Shown here: piece after piece, positions 9,801-17,335 of the stretch | How positions within the stretch are numbered: position 1 is the stretch's first letter | Layout of the letters: each line of letters opens with the position of its first letter | Source: Actinomadura coerulea | GTDB lineage: Bacteria; Actinomycetota; Actinomycetes; Streptosporangiales; Streptosporangiaceae | Assembly: GCF_014208105.1 (NCBI RefSeq) | Contig: NZ_JACHMQ010000001.1 | Location: forward strand, 5,146,001-5,210,000 | DNA length: 64,000 bases | Reading direction: 5' to 3' | Notes under the pieces: generated by a model | Database searches by the model: none | Seen by the model: the letters and a program-made list of their open reading frames with translations, nothing else | What the model was told of the DNA's origin: nothing | Position numbers and translations under genes: made by a program

Positions 9801-10300
9801 AACGCACGCCGGTACACCTTGTTCCACGGCGTCCGGTCGCGCATGAGCATCGGCATGGACGACACATGCGTCTTCGAACGGGACTGTGTGAACACGCCGT
9901 CGTGCAGGTGGGACTGCCAGATCCGGTCGTCGTCCATCCGCTGGACGTTCCCGGACGCCAGGTCCGACCCGGTCCGCTCCAGGGACGCGACCAGCCGCGC
10001 GTACGCCTCGCGCTCCACGACGTCGTCGGCGTCGGCGAACGCCAGGTACTCGCCCCTCGCCTGCCGCACGCCCGCGTTGCGGGCGGGCCCCGGGCCCTCG
10101 TTCTCCCGCGTGAGCAGCCGGAACCGCGGGTCCCGGCCGCACATGTCCTTGGCGATCACGGCGCCGTTGTCGGTGGACCCGTCGTCCACCATGATCACTT
10201 CAAGGTCGCCCAGCGTCTGGCCCGCCAGCGATTCCAGGCATTCCTGGAGGTACTCCTCGGTGTTGTGGAACGGGACGACCACGCTGAGCTTCGGGGACAT
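6866..10300 (-). CDS. GT2-TagF fusion: bifunctional glycosyltransferase / CDP-glycerol glycerophosphotransferase-like (copy B)
   Basis: 1144 residues with the same three-part layout as the neighbouring copy A. The GT2 domain is canonical: LSVVVPFHNTEEYL, then VDDGSTDN, then AFADADDVV with an intact DxDD metal site. The TagF-like C-terminus has WHGTPLKKLGYD, LYAPTWRDD, LLRTHYLVTD and VLVTDYSSSMFDF. It likely transfers a sugar and a polyol-phosphate during synthesis of a teichoic-acid-like wall polymer. ATG start with a strong GAGGAGG ribosome-binding site. First gene of a probable two-gene operon. The exact sugar and alditol are unknown. Confidence 0.88.
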   Translation of the reverse strand: MSPKLSVVVPFHNTEEYLQECLESLAGQTLGDLEVIMVDDGSTDNGAVIAKDMCGRDPRFRLLTRENEGPGPARNAGVRQARGEYLAFADADDVVEREAYARLVASLERTGSDLASGNVQRMDDDRIWQSHLHDGVFTQSRSKTHVSSMPMLMRDRTPWNKVYRRAFWTRTGLEFPPGYYEDPPVTARAHALARSVDVLSETVYFWRRRPGSITEDRYDWDNFSQRMRSARVVRDGLADYAPQLLNAYDEHVLIPIELRVLFEALPRTQDENRGELVAMGAALARQVSARVLKRQPALTRLQLHLLCRRMLPELLEVLRFVQLRQAADAPRVRRGLRHRWYAEYPFFEDEDRGVPAHVYDVTDELKPVAAIDRATWADGRLRLEGHAYVRHLDASSEDGSRIRVWLVAANKRGLMRVPVRRVRRPDVTAGSRQSNVSYDWSGFVAEIDPSALRMFGRWRDVDWVPCVEIVNRGLRRRSTFAGPRLTGRQWPRDRECAPGVLVQGVTGRNRFVIQVRRTPAAVVGCHLEGGELWLDGWTRVPLGDEPRVTATPRAGRATVLGPVEPVGADGFRARLPVAGLARRQGDWEIALTEGIRPYLDEDPAGAAFPVPGGELEIARTRRGTLRIVSRGRVLAVEEVSWSPEGALRLAGTCSDRIGQPDSLILRRRRSSEEHAVRLHWEDDRFTAVFSPARMPVLGLSRPLVSGRWDALAAVGGQERPVVVRRHSLRDLPEPFEAGLHRITVRAQKTDQLQLRVETALDDDERGAYAQSRIRSGHYRRHLNLPVRELAVFDAYKGRQYSCNPRGIYDELRRRETDLECVWVTENGQFGKPSGARTVLAGTREHYEALARARYIFGNWSQQDWFIKREDQTYVQCWHGTPLKKLGYDVKQMPFKRTEGVDWMEYDVPQWDLLLAQNAFSVPLFRRAFGYTGDVLESGYPRNDVLSSPHRDEIAAAVRRRLGIPEGKRVVLYAPTWRDDFHHAIGKRAFRLEFEIDRFRAALGRDHVLLLRTHYLVTDRPRLRPGDCVMDVSVYPDISELFLISDVLVTDYSSSMFDFAVTGRPMVFFTYDLERYRDHVRGFYFDFDAEAPGPLLATTQDVVEALRDPAALEAGFRDARAAFAARYCPQDDGHAGARVLDRVLR

Positions 10301-10434
10301 GGGGCCTCCTCCTCGCCCCCGAGCATGGTGACGTCACGCCTCCCCACGAACGCGCATCGCGATTGCGAGGCCGTCCCCTGACGCAGACTTGACCTCACCT
10401 GGCCGCGGCTTGACCCCGGCGTTAACCCGGACGA

Positions 10435-11412
10435 TCAGGCGGGGCGGATGCCGGGCGCCGCGCCCGGCCCGGCGACGCCCGACGCTGCGGCGCCCGACTC
10501 CGCCATGCCCGACTCCGCCCAGGCGGCGCGGATGCTCGCCGCGAGCGCCTCGAACTCGTCCGCGCGCGGCGACGTCGACCGGAAGGCGAGGCCGATGCGG
10601 CGGAACGGCGCCGGGGCGGCGAACCGGTGCAGGCCGAGGTTCGGCGCCCGGCGGGTCTCCACGGGCAGCGCCGTCTCGGGGACGAGCGTCACCCCGAGGC
10701 CGCCCGACACGAGCTGGACCAGCGTCGCCAGGCTCGTGGCGTACGTGGCGGCGGCGGCGCGCGCCCCCACCTCCCGGCAGACGTCCAGCGCCTGGTCGCG
10801 CAGGCAGTGGCCCTCGTTCAGCAGGAGGACGTCGAGGTCGTTGAGCGCCTCCCGCGCGACCTCGGTGGCCCCCAGGTCGAACCCGGCCGGCGCGACGAGC
10901 ACGAAGTCCTCGTCGTACAGCGGCAGCTCCGTCACGCCCGACGCCGGCACGGGAAGCGCCAGCAGCACCACGTCCAGGCGTCCGGCGAGCAGCTCCGCGA
11001 CGATGTGGCCGGTCTGCTCCTCGTGGACGGACAGTTCCAGGTCGGGGAACTCCTTGGCGAGCCTCGGGAGGACGACCGGCAGCAGATACGGCGCGACGGT
11101 CGGGATGACGCCCACCCTGAGCGGCCCCACGAGCATCCCGCGAACGGCCTGGACCTCCTCGACCAGCCGGTCGAGTTCCGCCAGGACGGTCTCGGCCCGG
11201 CGCGCGACCCGCTCCCCCGCCGGAGTCAGCAGCACCTTGCGCGTCGTCCGCTCGACGAGCTGCGTCCCGAGACCTTCCTCCAGCGCCGCCACGGCCCCGG
11301 ACAGGGCGGGCTGGCTCATGCGCAGAGCGGCGGCGGCGTCACGGAAATGCAGGTACTCGGCCAATGCCAGGAACGCCCGCAACTGGGCCACCGTCGGTCT
11401 GCTGATCCCCAT
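10435..11412 (-). CDS. oxyR: Hydrogen-peroxide-sensing LysR-type regulator OxyR
   Basis: 325 residues: an N-terminal LysR helix-turn-helix (LRAFLALAEYLHF, MSQPALSGAV) and a LysR substrate domain. The sensing segment GHCLRDQALDVC places Cys203 and Cys212 nine residues apart, as Cys199/Cys208 in Escherichia coli OxyR. Oxidation to a disulphide would switch it to activating peroxide defence. Start set at ATG 11412; a TTG 21 bases upstream is the alternative. In many actinomycetes oxyR is divergent from ahpCD; here a carotenoid oxygenase and TetR gene lie between them. The last ~18 residues are a low-complexity Ala/Ser/Gly tail. It is 86 bases downstream of the oxygenase on the same strand. Confidence 0.92.
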   Translation of the reverse strand: MGISRPTVAQLRAFLALAEYLHFRDAAAALRMSQPALSGAVAALEEGLGTQLVERTTRKVLLTPAGERVARRAETVLAELDRLVEEVQAVRGMLVGPLRVGVIPTVAPYLLPVVLPRLAKEFPDLELSVHEEQTGHIVAELLAGRLDVVLLALPVPASGVTELPLYDEDFVLVAPAGFDLGATEVAREALNDLDVLLLNEGHCLRDQALDVCREVGARAAAATYATSLATLVQLVSGGLGVTLVPETALPVETRRAPNLGLHRFAAPAPFRRIGLAFRSTSPRADEFEALAASIRAAWAESGMAESGAAASGVAGPGAAPGIRPA

Positions 11413-11438
11413 CCTGCCGCCGACATTACCCAACGACG

Positions 11439-11453
11439 GTCACGCACCGTGAC
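11439..11453 (-). promoter_or_regulatory. Inverted repeat upstream of oxyR
   Basis: GTCACG-CAC-CGTGAC, a perfect 6-bp inverted repeat 27-41 bases before the oxyR ATG. It could be an operator or a small hairpin. It does not resemble the OxyR box found before ahpC. Confidence 0.35.
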
Positions 11454-11498
11454 TTGTCCCAGGTCGAGGCGGCGTGGGATTTGCCACAGCGGGCCGGG

Positions 11499-13037
11499 TC
11501 AGCGGATGGGCAGGCGGTCCGGGTGCGGGATGGGGGCGCCGGGGTCGGCGACGCGGGCGGTGAAGGTTCCGTGGAAGCCGAACGGGATGTGGTGCGGGAG
11601 GTGGAGGGCCGCGACCGGAGAGAGGTCTCTGGCGTCCAGGATGGTGAGCCGCGAGCGGTGCTCTGCGGCGAGGTACACCACGGTTAGGAGCCACCCGTCG
11701 TCCTCGGCGGAATCCGGCGCGCGGGGCACGAAGATGGGTTCGCCCACGTAGGTGTGCGGTCCGGCCTCGTGCGACTGCGTGTGGCCGGTGTCGTTGTCGA
11801 CTTTCAGGACGGTGTCGTACGCGCCGCTCGGGCCCGTCCGTCCCGTCATGTAGGTGTAGCGGTGCCTGCGCGTGGAACGGCGCCAGTCGTACTGGGGGAA
11901 CTCGCCGGGCCGGTCGGACAGCGGCGTCTCGATCACGCGTCCCGCCGGGGTGATCCGGTAGCGCATCAGCCTGCTGGGCGGCAGGTCGGTGAAACGCGCG
12001 CGGAAGTCGGACAGGTCGCGCCTGATCGCTTCGAAGTCGTCGAAGAGCACCAGGTCGACGACGGTGTCGGCGCCGTCCTCGAAGGCGTTCGCCACGTGGA
12101 CGTGCACGAGCGCCTCGTGCTCCACGATCCGCGCGGGCCCGCCGTCGCGCGGCACCAGCACGAACCGCGTCCCCTTCTCGGGACGGTGCCGGATCGCGTC
12201 GAACACCGACGCGCCGCCGCCGAACATCGTGCGCAGGTCGAACATGTACGGGTCGAGGACGAAGACCATGTGCTCGGTCGTCAGCGCCACGTCGTGGTTC
12301 CACGGCATGTTCGGCATCGGGACCCGGGCGAGACGCCGCAGCCGGCCGCGCCGGTCGACCTTCCAGCAGTTCAGGGACGGCAGCGGACTGAGATCCTGGC
12401 CGAAGTTGAACATCTCGCCCGTCACCGGATCCCACTTCGGGTGGGCTGAGAACGCCTTGAGCGCGCCGCGCAGCCGTCCGTCGAAGTCGTAGGTGCCGAG
12501 CGTCTCCAGCGTGTCGGGGTCGAGCCGGTGCGGCGGGCCGCCCTCCCACAGGGCCAGCAGCCGGCCGGCGTGCAGGGCGATGCCGGTGTTGGCGGGGTTC
12601 GCCGGGCCCTTCCCCTTCACGAAGTTCGCCCAGAAGCCGCCGGGAAGCGGCGTCCCGACGCCCGGGCGGACGGGCCCGGCGGAGACCAGGCCGTGCTTGA
12701 ACTGCGGCGTCCGGACGTACCGGTTGCGGAACCGCACGGACCGTCCGTCGAACGCGAACTGCGAGACCATCCCGTCGCCGTCGAAGAGGTGGTGCATCAG
12801 CGTCCGCCCGACCTCCCACTTGCCCGGGCCGATCCGGTACAGCGTCCCGGTGAGGCCGGACGGGAGTTCCCCGTCGATCTGGTCGACGACGTAGTCGTGC
12901 TCGCGCATGAGCGGCGCGAAGACGCGCGCCATGTCCGGCGCACCGTTCGGGGCCTCGCTGATCGGAGGTGACGCGGTTTCACCGGCACCGCGCTCTGGGA
13001 CGTCGACTCGGGGCTCTGGATCGCTGGAGCGGGGCAC
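11499..13037 (-). CDS. Carotenoid oxygenase (carotenoid cleavage dioxygenase family)
   Basis: 512 residues, typical of the RPE65/CCO seven-bladed propeller family of non-haem Fe(II) dioxygenases that cleave carotenoids, apocarotenoids or stilbene-like alkenes. The four iron-ligand His motifs are present in order: AHPKWDP, NHDVALTTEH, HVANAFEDG and PFGFHGTF near the C-terminus. The N-terminal ~30 residues are non-conserved. GTG start after GGGGAGG. Divergent from a TetR gene 73 bases away, with a perfect operator-like repeat between, so TetR repression is likely. No carotenoid synthesis gene is in the window. The substrate is unknown. Confidence 0.9.
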   Translation of the reverse strand: MPRSSDPEPRVDVPERGAGETASPPISEAPNGAPDMARVFAPLMREHDYVVDQIDGELPSGLTGTLYRIGPGKWEVGRTLMHHLFDGDGMVSQFAFDGRSVRFRNRYVRTPQFKHGLVSAGPVRPGVGTPLPGGFWANFVKGKGPANPANTGIALHAGRLLALWEGGPPHRLDPDTLETLGTYDFDGRLRGALKAFSAHPKWDPVTGEMFNFGQDLSPLPSLNCWKVDRRGRLRRLARVPMPNMPWNHDVALTTEHMVFVLDPYMFDLRTMFGGGASVFDAIRHRPEKGTRFVLVPRDGGPARIVEHEALVHVHVANAFEDGADTVVDLVLFDDFEAIRRDLSDFRARFTDLPPSRLMRYRITPAGRVIETPLSDRPGEFPQYDWRRSTRRHRYTYMTGRTGPSGAYDTVLKVDNDTGHTQSHEAGPHTYVGEPIFVPRAPDSAEDDGWLLTVVYLAAEHRSRLTILDARDLSPVAALHLPHHIPFGFHGTFTARVADPGAPIPHPDRLPIR

Positions 13038-13063
13038 GGGGGCCTCCCCATTTGGCTACGCGT

Positions 13064-13090
13064 GTTGCCAGAAAAGTAGGTTCTGGCAAC
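13064..13090. promoter_or_regulatory. Perfect 10-bp inverted repeat, probable TetR operator
   Basis: GTTGCCAGAA-aagtagg-TTCTGGCAAC: perfect 10-bp arms with a 7-base spacer. It sits between the divergent starts of the carotenoid oxygenase (13037) and the TetR gene (13111). Position and size fit autoregulation plus control of the oxygenase. Confidence 0.8.
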
Positions 13091-13110
13091 GGCTGTGTCA
13101 AGATTGCGGC

Positions 13111-13788
13111 GTGAGCTCTCGCCCGTACGGCGGCGTGACCGCCGACCGCCGCCGCGCCGACCGCCGCACCGCGCTCCTGGACGCGGCCCTCGACCTGCTC
13201 GCGGCGGAGGGCGTCCGGGGGACGTCCCTGCGCGCGGTCTGCGCGCGCGCCGGCCTCAACCCGCGCTACTTCTACGAGAGCTTCACCGACCTGGACGCCC
13301 TGCTCACCGAGGTCCACGACCGGATCGTCGCGGAGATCGCCGAGGCCGCCGCCCGCGGAGTGGCCGCCGCCGGGCCGGGCGCCGACCTGCGCACGACCGT
13401 CCGCTCCGCCGCCATGGCCGCGCTGGACACGGGCCGCACCGACCCCCGCAGGATCCGCGTGATGCTGGTCGAGGCGGCCGCCAGCCCCGTCCTGCGGGCG
13501 CGCCAGCACGCGGCCCGCCGCGACTACACCCGCCTGGTCGTCCAGTACGCCCGCACGTTCTACGACATCCCGCCCGACGCCGACGCGCGCCTGCACTTCA
13601 TCGCCACGATGCTGGTGGCCGGATGGAACGAGAACCTCATCGGCTGGCTGGACGGCGAGATCCAGACGTCCCTGTCCGGTCTGGCCGACCTGTTCGCCGA
13701 CGCCGCGGAGGCCCTCGCCACCCACGCCGCCGCCCGCCCTCGGGAAACGGCCGCCCCGGAACGGCCGGCCTCGGGATCGGCCGGCTGA
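13111..13788 (+). CDS. TetR/AcrR family regulator, divergent from carotenoid oxygenase
   Basis: 225 residues. The N-terminal TetR DNA-binding domain reads RRTALLDAALDLLAAEGVRGTSLRAVCARAGLNPRYFYESF. The C-terminal all-helical ligand domain is unassigned. GTG 13111 was chosen because it gives the normal TetR N-terminus; upstream in-frame starts would run through the operator and into the oxygenase gene. It is expected to bind the inverted repeat at 13064-13090 and respond to a ligand related to the oxygenase substrate. That link is inferred from divergent arrangement only. Confidence 0.88.
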   Translation: MSSRPYGGVTADRRRADRRTALLDAALDLLAAEGVRGTSLRAVCARAGLNPRYFYESFTDLDALLTEVHDRIVAEIAEAAARGVAAAGPGADLRTTVRSAAMAALDTGRTDPRRIRVMLVEAAASPVLRARQHAARRDYTRLVVQYARTFYDIPPDADARLHFIATMLVAGWNENLIGWLDGEIQTSLSGLADLFADAAEALATHAAARPRETAAPERPASGSAG

Positions 13789-14043
13789 GCAGAAGCCCCC
13801 GGAAAGCGGCGGAGAATGACCGCCGCGGAAATTCGGCCGGAAGTGAGCGCGCCGGAAACGAGCGTGCGCTTTTGAGGTATTGGTCACTAGATGCGTATTG
13901 TGAGGCCAGGTGGCCCTACACTGGCTCGCTACCGAGCGTGAAGACCAGTTGGGGCGAGTCGGTGTGACGTACATCTACCGTCCGGCTCGCCACCGGCGCC
14001 ACTCGACCCTTCTCTCGCAGGTCAGAGAGCCTTGCGCGCTATT

Positions 14044-14060
14044 GATAAGAAACTCCTATC
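14044..14060 (+). promoter_or_regulatory. Putative OxyR-binding site upstream of ahpC
   Basis: GATAAGAAACTCCTATC matches the known enterobacterial OxyR consensus GATAGGTTnAACCTATC at 12 of 16 defined positions. It has the LysR-type T-N11-A core. It lies 138 bases before the ahpC start in an AT-rich stretch. OxyR usually contacts a second similar site 7 bases on; here that region is only weakly similar but is palindromic. Confidence 0.6.
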
Positions 14061-14077
14061 GATCACTTGTGATCGAT
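14058..14077. promoter_or_regulatory. Palindrome overlapping the OxyR box
   Basis: ATCGATCAC-TT-GTGATCGAT: 9-bp perfect arms around TT, sharing its first three bases with the OxyR-like box. It may be the second OxyR contact or the site of another regulator. Confidence 0.5.
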
Positions 14078-14198
14078 CGATTTCTCTTGGGAAACGGGTC
14101 GCGGCACGCTGAGTGACACGGCCGCCGCGGCGGAAGCCGGCGGCCCTCCCGCGCCTCTCATGGCGAGGCGACCCCTTTTTCATGATGAAGGAGCATGC

Positions 14199-14753
14199 GT
14201 GCTTACTGTCGGTGACAAGTTCCCCGAATACGAGCTCACCGCCTGCGTCTCGCTGGACGCCGAGAACGCGTTCGAGACGATCAACCACAAGTCCTACGAG
14301 GGCAAGTGGCGCGTCGTGTTCTTCTGGCCCAAGGACTTCACGTTCGTCTGTCCGACGGAGATCGCGGAGTTCGGCCGCCTCAACGAGGACTTCGCCGACC
14401 GCGACGCGCAGGTGCTCGGCGCGTCCGTCGACAACGAGTTCGTCCACTACGCGTGGCGCAAGGACCACCCGGACCTGCGGGAGATCCCGTTCCCGATGCT
14501 GTCCGACCTCAAGCGCGAGCTGTCGGAGTCGCTCGGCATCCTCACCGAGGACGGCGTCGCCCAGCGCGCGACGTTCATCGTCGACCCGAACAACGAGATC
14601 CAGTTCGCCATGGTGACCGCCGGTTCCGTCGGCCGGAACGTCAAGGAGGTCCTGCGGGTGCTGGACGCCCTGCAGAGCGACGAGCTGTGCCCCTGCAACT
14701 GGAACAAGGGCGAGGACACGCTCGACGCGGCCAAGCTGCTCGCCGGAGCCTGA
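14199..14753 (+). CDS. ahpC: Alkyl hydroperoxide reductase, peroxiredoxin AhpC
   Basis: 184-residue two-Cys peroxiredoxin that reduces H2O2, organic peroxides and peroxynitrite. The peroxidatic Cys lies in FTFVCPTE and the resolving cysteines in ELCPCNW near the C-terminus, the actinobacterial form reduced through AhpD. GTG start with GAAGGAG five bases upstream, giving the family's normal N-terminus (LTVGDKFPEYEL). First gene of ahpCD, 99 bases before ahpD, and likely OxyR-activated through the upstream box. Confidence 0.96.
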   Translation: MLTVGDKFPEYELTACVSLDAENAFETINHKSYEGKWRVVFFWPKDFTFVCPTEIAEFGRLNEDFADRDAQVLGASVDNEFVHYAWRKDHPDLREIPFPMLSDLKRELSESLGILTEDGVAQRATFIVDPNNEIQFAMVTAGSVGRNVKEVLRVLDALQSDELCPCNWNKGEDTLDAAKLLAGA

Positions 14754-14852
14754 GCCCCGAGCCGGGCCCGAACCGGCGAAGTCCGACCACGGACAGACGG
14801 CGGCCGGCCGCGCGACCCGCGGCCGGCCGTCCGCACGAAAGGACGCATGATC

Positions 14853-15395
14853 ATGAGCGTTGACGCGCTGAAGGGCGCCCTCCCGGGCTACGCCAAGGAC
14901 ACCAAGCTCAACCTGGGCTCGCTGACCTCGACCTCCCAGCTCACCGACCAGCAGCTGTGGGGGACGGTCCTGGCCTGCGCCCTCGCCACGCGGAGCGCCG
15001 TCGTCATCCGGGAACTGGCCGAGGACGCGGGCGACAACCTGTCCGCCGAGGCGTTCGAGGCGGCCAAGGGCGCCGCGTCGATCATGGCGATGAACAACGT
15101 GTACTACCGCGCCACCCACCTCATCGGGGACGAGACGTACGCGACCCTCCCGGCCCGGCTGCGGATGTCGATCATCGGCAGGCCCGGTGTGGAGAAGGTC
15201 GACTTCGAGCTGTGGTGCCTCGCCGTGTCGGCGATCAACGGCTGCGGGCGGTGCCTGGAGTCGCACGAGAAGGTCGTCCGCGAGGCCGGCCTGTCGCGCG
15301 AGCTCGTCCAGGAGGTGCTGCGGATCGCCGCCGTGGTGAACGCGACCGCCGCGACGCTGGACGCCGAGGCAGCGCTGGCCCCCGCCGCGGTCTGA
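14853..15395 (+). CDS. ahpD: Alkylhydroperoxidase AhpD
   Basis: 180 residues, all-helical AhpD fold with the catalytic CGRC pair followed by ESHE (the conserved Glu/CxxC/His site). In mycobacteria AhpD carries electrons from lipoamide-linked dihydrolipoamide acyltransferase to AhpC and has weak peroxidase activity itself. ATG 14853 matches the N-terminus of the M. tuberculosis protein (start, then KLNL); ATG 14847 is two codons upstream. AAAGGA lies nine bases before the chosen start. Confidence 0.95.
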   Translation: MSVDALKGALPGYAKDTKLNLGSLTSTSQLTDQQLWGTVLACALATRSAVVIRELAEDAGDNLSAEAFEAAKGAASIMAMNNVYYRATHLIGDETYATLPARLRMSIIGRPGVEKVDFELWCLAVSAINGCGRCLESHEKVVREAGLSRELVQEVLRIAAVVNATAATLDAEAALAPAAV

Positions 15396-15437
15396 CGGCC
15401 GCCCCGGCAGGCGGGCTCGACCGCCCGGTGGCAGGCG

Positions 15438-15468
15438 AAAGGCCCGGACGGATTCCGTCCGGGCCTTT
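15438..15468. terminator. Bidirectional terminator between ahpD and guaA
   Basis: AAAGGCCCGGACGGA paired with TCCGTCCGGGCCTTT: 15-bp perfect arms, A/T-flanked on both sides, between convergent genes. Confidence 0.85.
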
Positions 15469-15503
15469 GCCGTGCCTACGTGGCCGTGCCTACCTGGCCG
15501 CCC

Positions 15504-17090
15504 CTACTCCCACTCGATGGTGCCCGGGGGCTTGGAGGTGATGTCGACGGCGACGCGGTTGACCTCGCGGACCTCGTTGGTGATGCGGGTGGAGATCCGC
15601 TGCAGGACGTCGTAGGGCAGCTTCGCCCAGTCGGCCGTCATCGCGTCCTCGCTGGTCACCGGACGCAGCACGATCGGGTGGCCGTAGGTGCGGCTGTCGC
15701 CCTGCACGCCCACCGACCGCACGTCCGCGAGCAGGACGACCGGGAACTGCCAGATGTCGCGGTCGAGGCCCGCGCGGGTGAGCTCCTCGCGGGCGATGGC
15801 GTCGGCGTCGCGCAGGATGTCCAGGCGGTCGCGCGTGACGGCGCCGATGATGCGGATGCCGAGGCCGGGGCCGGGGAACGGCTGACGCCAGACGATCTCG
15901 GCCGGCAGGCCGAGCTGCTCGCCGAGCGCGCGGACCTCGTCCTTGAACAGCGTCCGCAGCGGTTCGACCAGCTTGAACTGGAGGTCCTCAGGGAGGCCGC
16001 CGACGTTGTGGTGCGACTTGATGTTGGCCGCGCCGGTGCCGCCGCCCGATTCGACCACGTCAGGGTAGAGGGTCCCCTGGACGAGGAACTCGACCGGTTC
16101 GGCCGGCTCTCCGGCGGAGCCCGCGCCGCCGTGGACGATCTCCCGGGCCGCCTCCTCGAACACCCGGATGAACTCGCGGCCGATGATCTTGCGCTTCTCC
16201 TCCGGGTCGGTGACGCCGTCGAGCGCGGACAGGAAGCGCTCCTGGGCGTCCACGACGTGCAGGTTCACCCCGGTGGCGGCGACGAAGTCCTTCTCGACCT
16301 GCTCGGGCTCGCCCTTGCGCAGCAGGCCGTGGTCGACGAACACGCAGGTCAGCTGGTCGCCGATGGCGCGCTGGACGAGCGCCGCGGCGACGGCGGAGTC
16401 CACGCCGCCCGACAGCGCGCAGATCACCCGCTTCTCCCCGACCCGCTCCCGGACGGCCTCGATCGACTCGTCCGCGATGTTCACCATCGTCCAGTTCGGC
16501 CGGCACCCGGCGCCCTCGTAGAGGAAGCGCCGCAGGATCTCCATGCCGTGCTGGGTGTGCAGGACCTCGGGGTGGAACTGGACGCCGAAGAAGCCGCGGT
16601 CCAGGTCCTCCATGCCCGCGACGGGGGTGACGTCCGTGCTGGCCGTCACGGTGAAACCGGCCGGGGCGCTGCTCACGAAGTCGCGGTGGGACATCCACAC
16701 CGCCTGCTCGTGCGGCAGGCCCGCGAACAGCATGCCGGGGGAGGCGACCGCGACGGTGGCGCCGCCGTACTCGGCGACGTCGGAGTTCTCGACCGTCCCG
16801 CCGAGGGCCTGCGCCATCACCTGGTGGCCGTAGCAGATGCCGAGCGTGGGGACGCCGATGTCGAACAGCCCCTCCGGCACCACCGGGGCGCCCTCGGCGT
16901 ACACCGACGCCGGGCCGCCCGAGAGGATGATCGCCTTGGGCCGCTTGGCGAGCATCTCCGCCGCCGGCATGGTGGACGGGACGATCTCGCTGAACACATG
17001 GCACTCGCGGACCCGTCGTGCGATCAGCTGCGCGTACTGCGCGCCGAAGTCGACGACGAGGACGGTGTCAAAGGACTGGTCTGCGACCAC
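15504..17090 (-). CDS. guaA: GMP synthase (glutamine-hydrolysing)
   Basis: 528 residues. It converts XMP to GMP with ATP and glutamine. The N-terminal class I amidotransferase domain has VLVVDFGAQYAQLIARR, the nucleophile Cys in GICYGHQ, and His/Glu in QFHPEV. The central ATP-pyrophosphatase has the P-loop ALSGGVDSAV. The C-terminal dimerisation domain ends in KPPGTIEWE. Either GTG 17090 or the preceding TTG 17093 may initiate, both behind GAAAGG; GTG is preferred. It stands alone on its strand, separated from guaB by about 10 kb of accessory genes. Confidence 0.97.
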   Translation of the reverse strand: MVADQSFDTVLVVDFGAQYAQLIARRVRECHVFSEIVPSTMPAAEMLAKRPKAIILSGGPASVYAEGAPVVPEGLFDIGVPTLGICYGHQVMAQALGGTVENSDVAEYGGATVAVASPGMLFAGLPHEQAVWMSHRDFVSSAPAGFTVTASTDVTPVAGMEDLDRGFFGVQFHPEVLHTQHGMEILRRFLYEGAGCRPNWTMVNIADESIEAVRERVGEKRVICALSGGVDSAVAAALVQRAIGDQLTCVFVDHGLLRKGEPEQVEKDFVAATGVNLHVVDAQERFLSALDGVTDPEEKRKIIGREFIRVFEEAAREIVHGGAGSAGEPAEPVEFLVQGTLYPDVVESGGGTGAANIKSHHNVGGLPEDLQFKLVEPLRTLFKDEVRALGEQLGLPAEIVWRQPFPGPGLGIRIIGAVTRDRLDILRDADAIAREELTRAGLDRDIWQFPVVLLADVRSVGVQGDSRTYGHPIVLRPVTSEDAMTADWAKLPYDVLQRISTRITNEVREVNRVAVDITSKPPGTIEWE

Positions 17091-17335
17091 CAACTATGCC
17101 TTTCGCCCGGCCGGAAGGGACTCCCAGTCTACGGGCCGCTGCCTGCGCCGACGCGCCCGGGCCCGGGCGTGATCGTCACTGGGGGCGACCCTCCTATAAC
17201 GGTCGGCATCCATTTACCTTGATCACACGCACAGGTTGACTCCGGTCTGATATCAGTTGATGACGCGCTGTGTTCGGTGAAGTGTCGTTTCTCCGAAAAC
17301 GCCGTGCTCGCCGGAACGCCGTCCCTAGGAGTGCC

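Larger units (their letters stand above)
13789..14198. other. 410-bp intergenic region before ahpC
   Basis: No convincing gene. The right half (about 13860-14100) is clearly less GC-rich than the surroundings and carries the OxyR-like box and an adjacent palindrome. The rest shows nothing I can name. Confidence 0.6.

Noticed and set aside
4301..10381. A 2026-codon open frame on the plus strand
   Set aside because: It is antisense to the two GT2-TagF genes, which have full family motifs; the translation is Arg/Val/Gly-rich noise typical of high-GC third-position bias.
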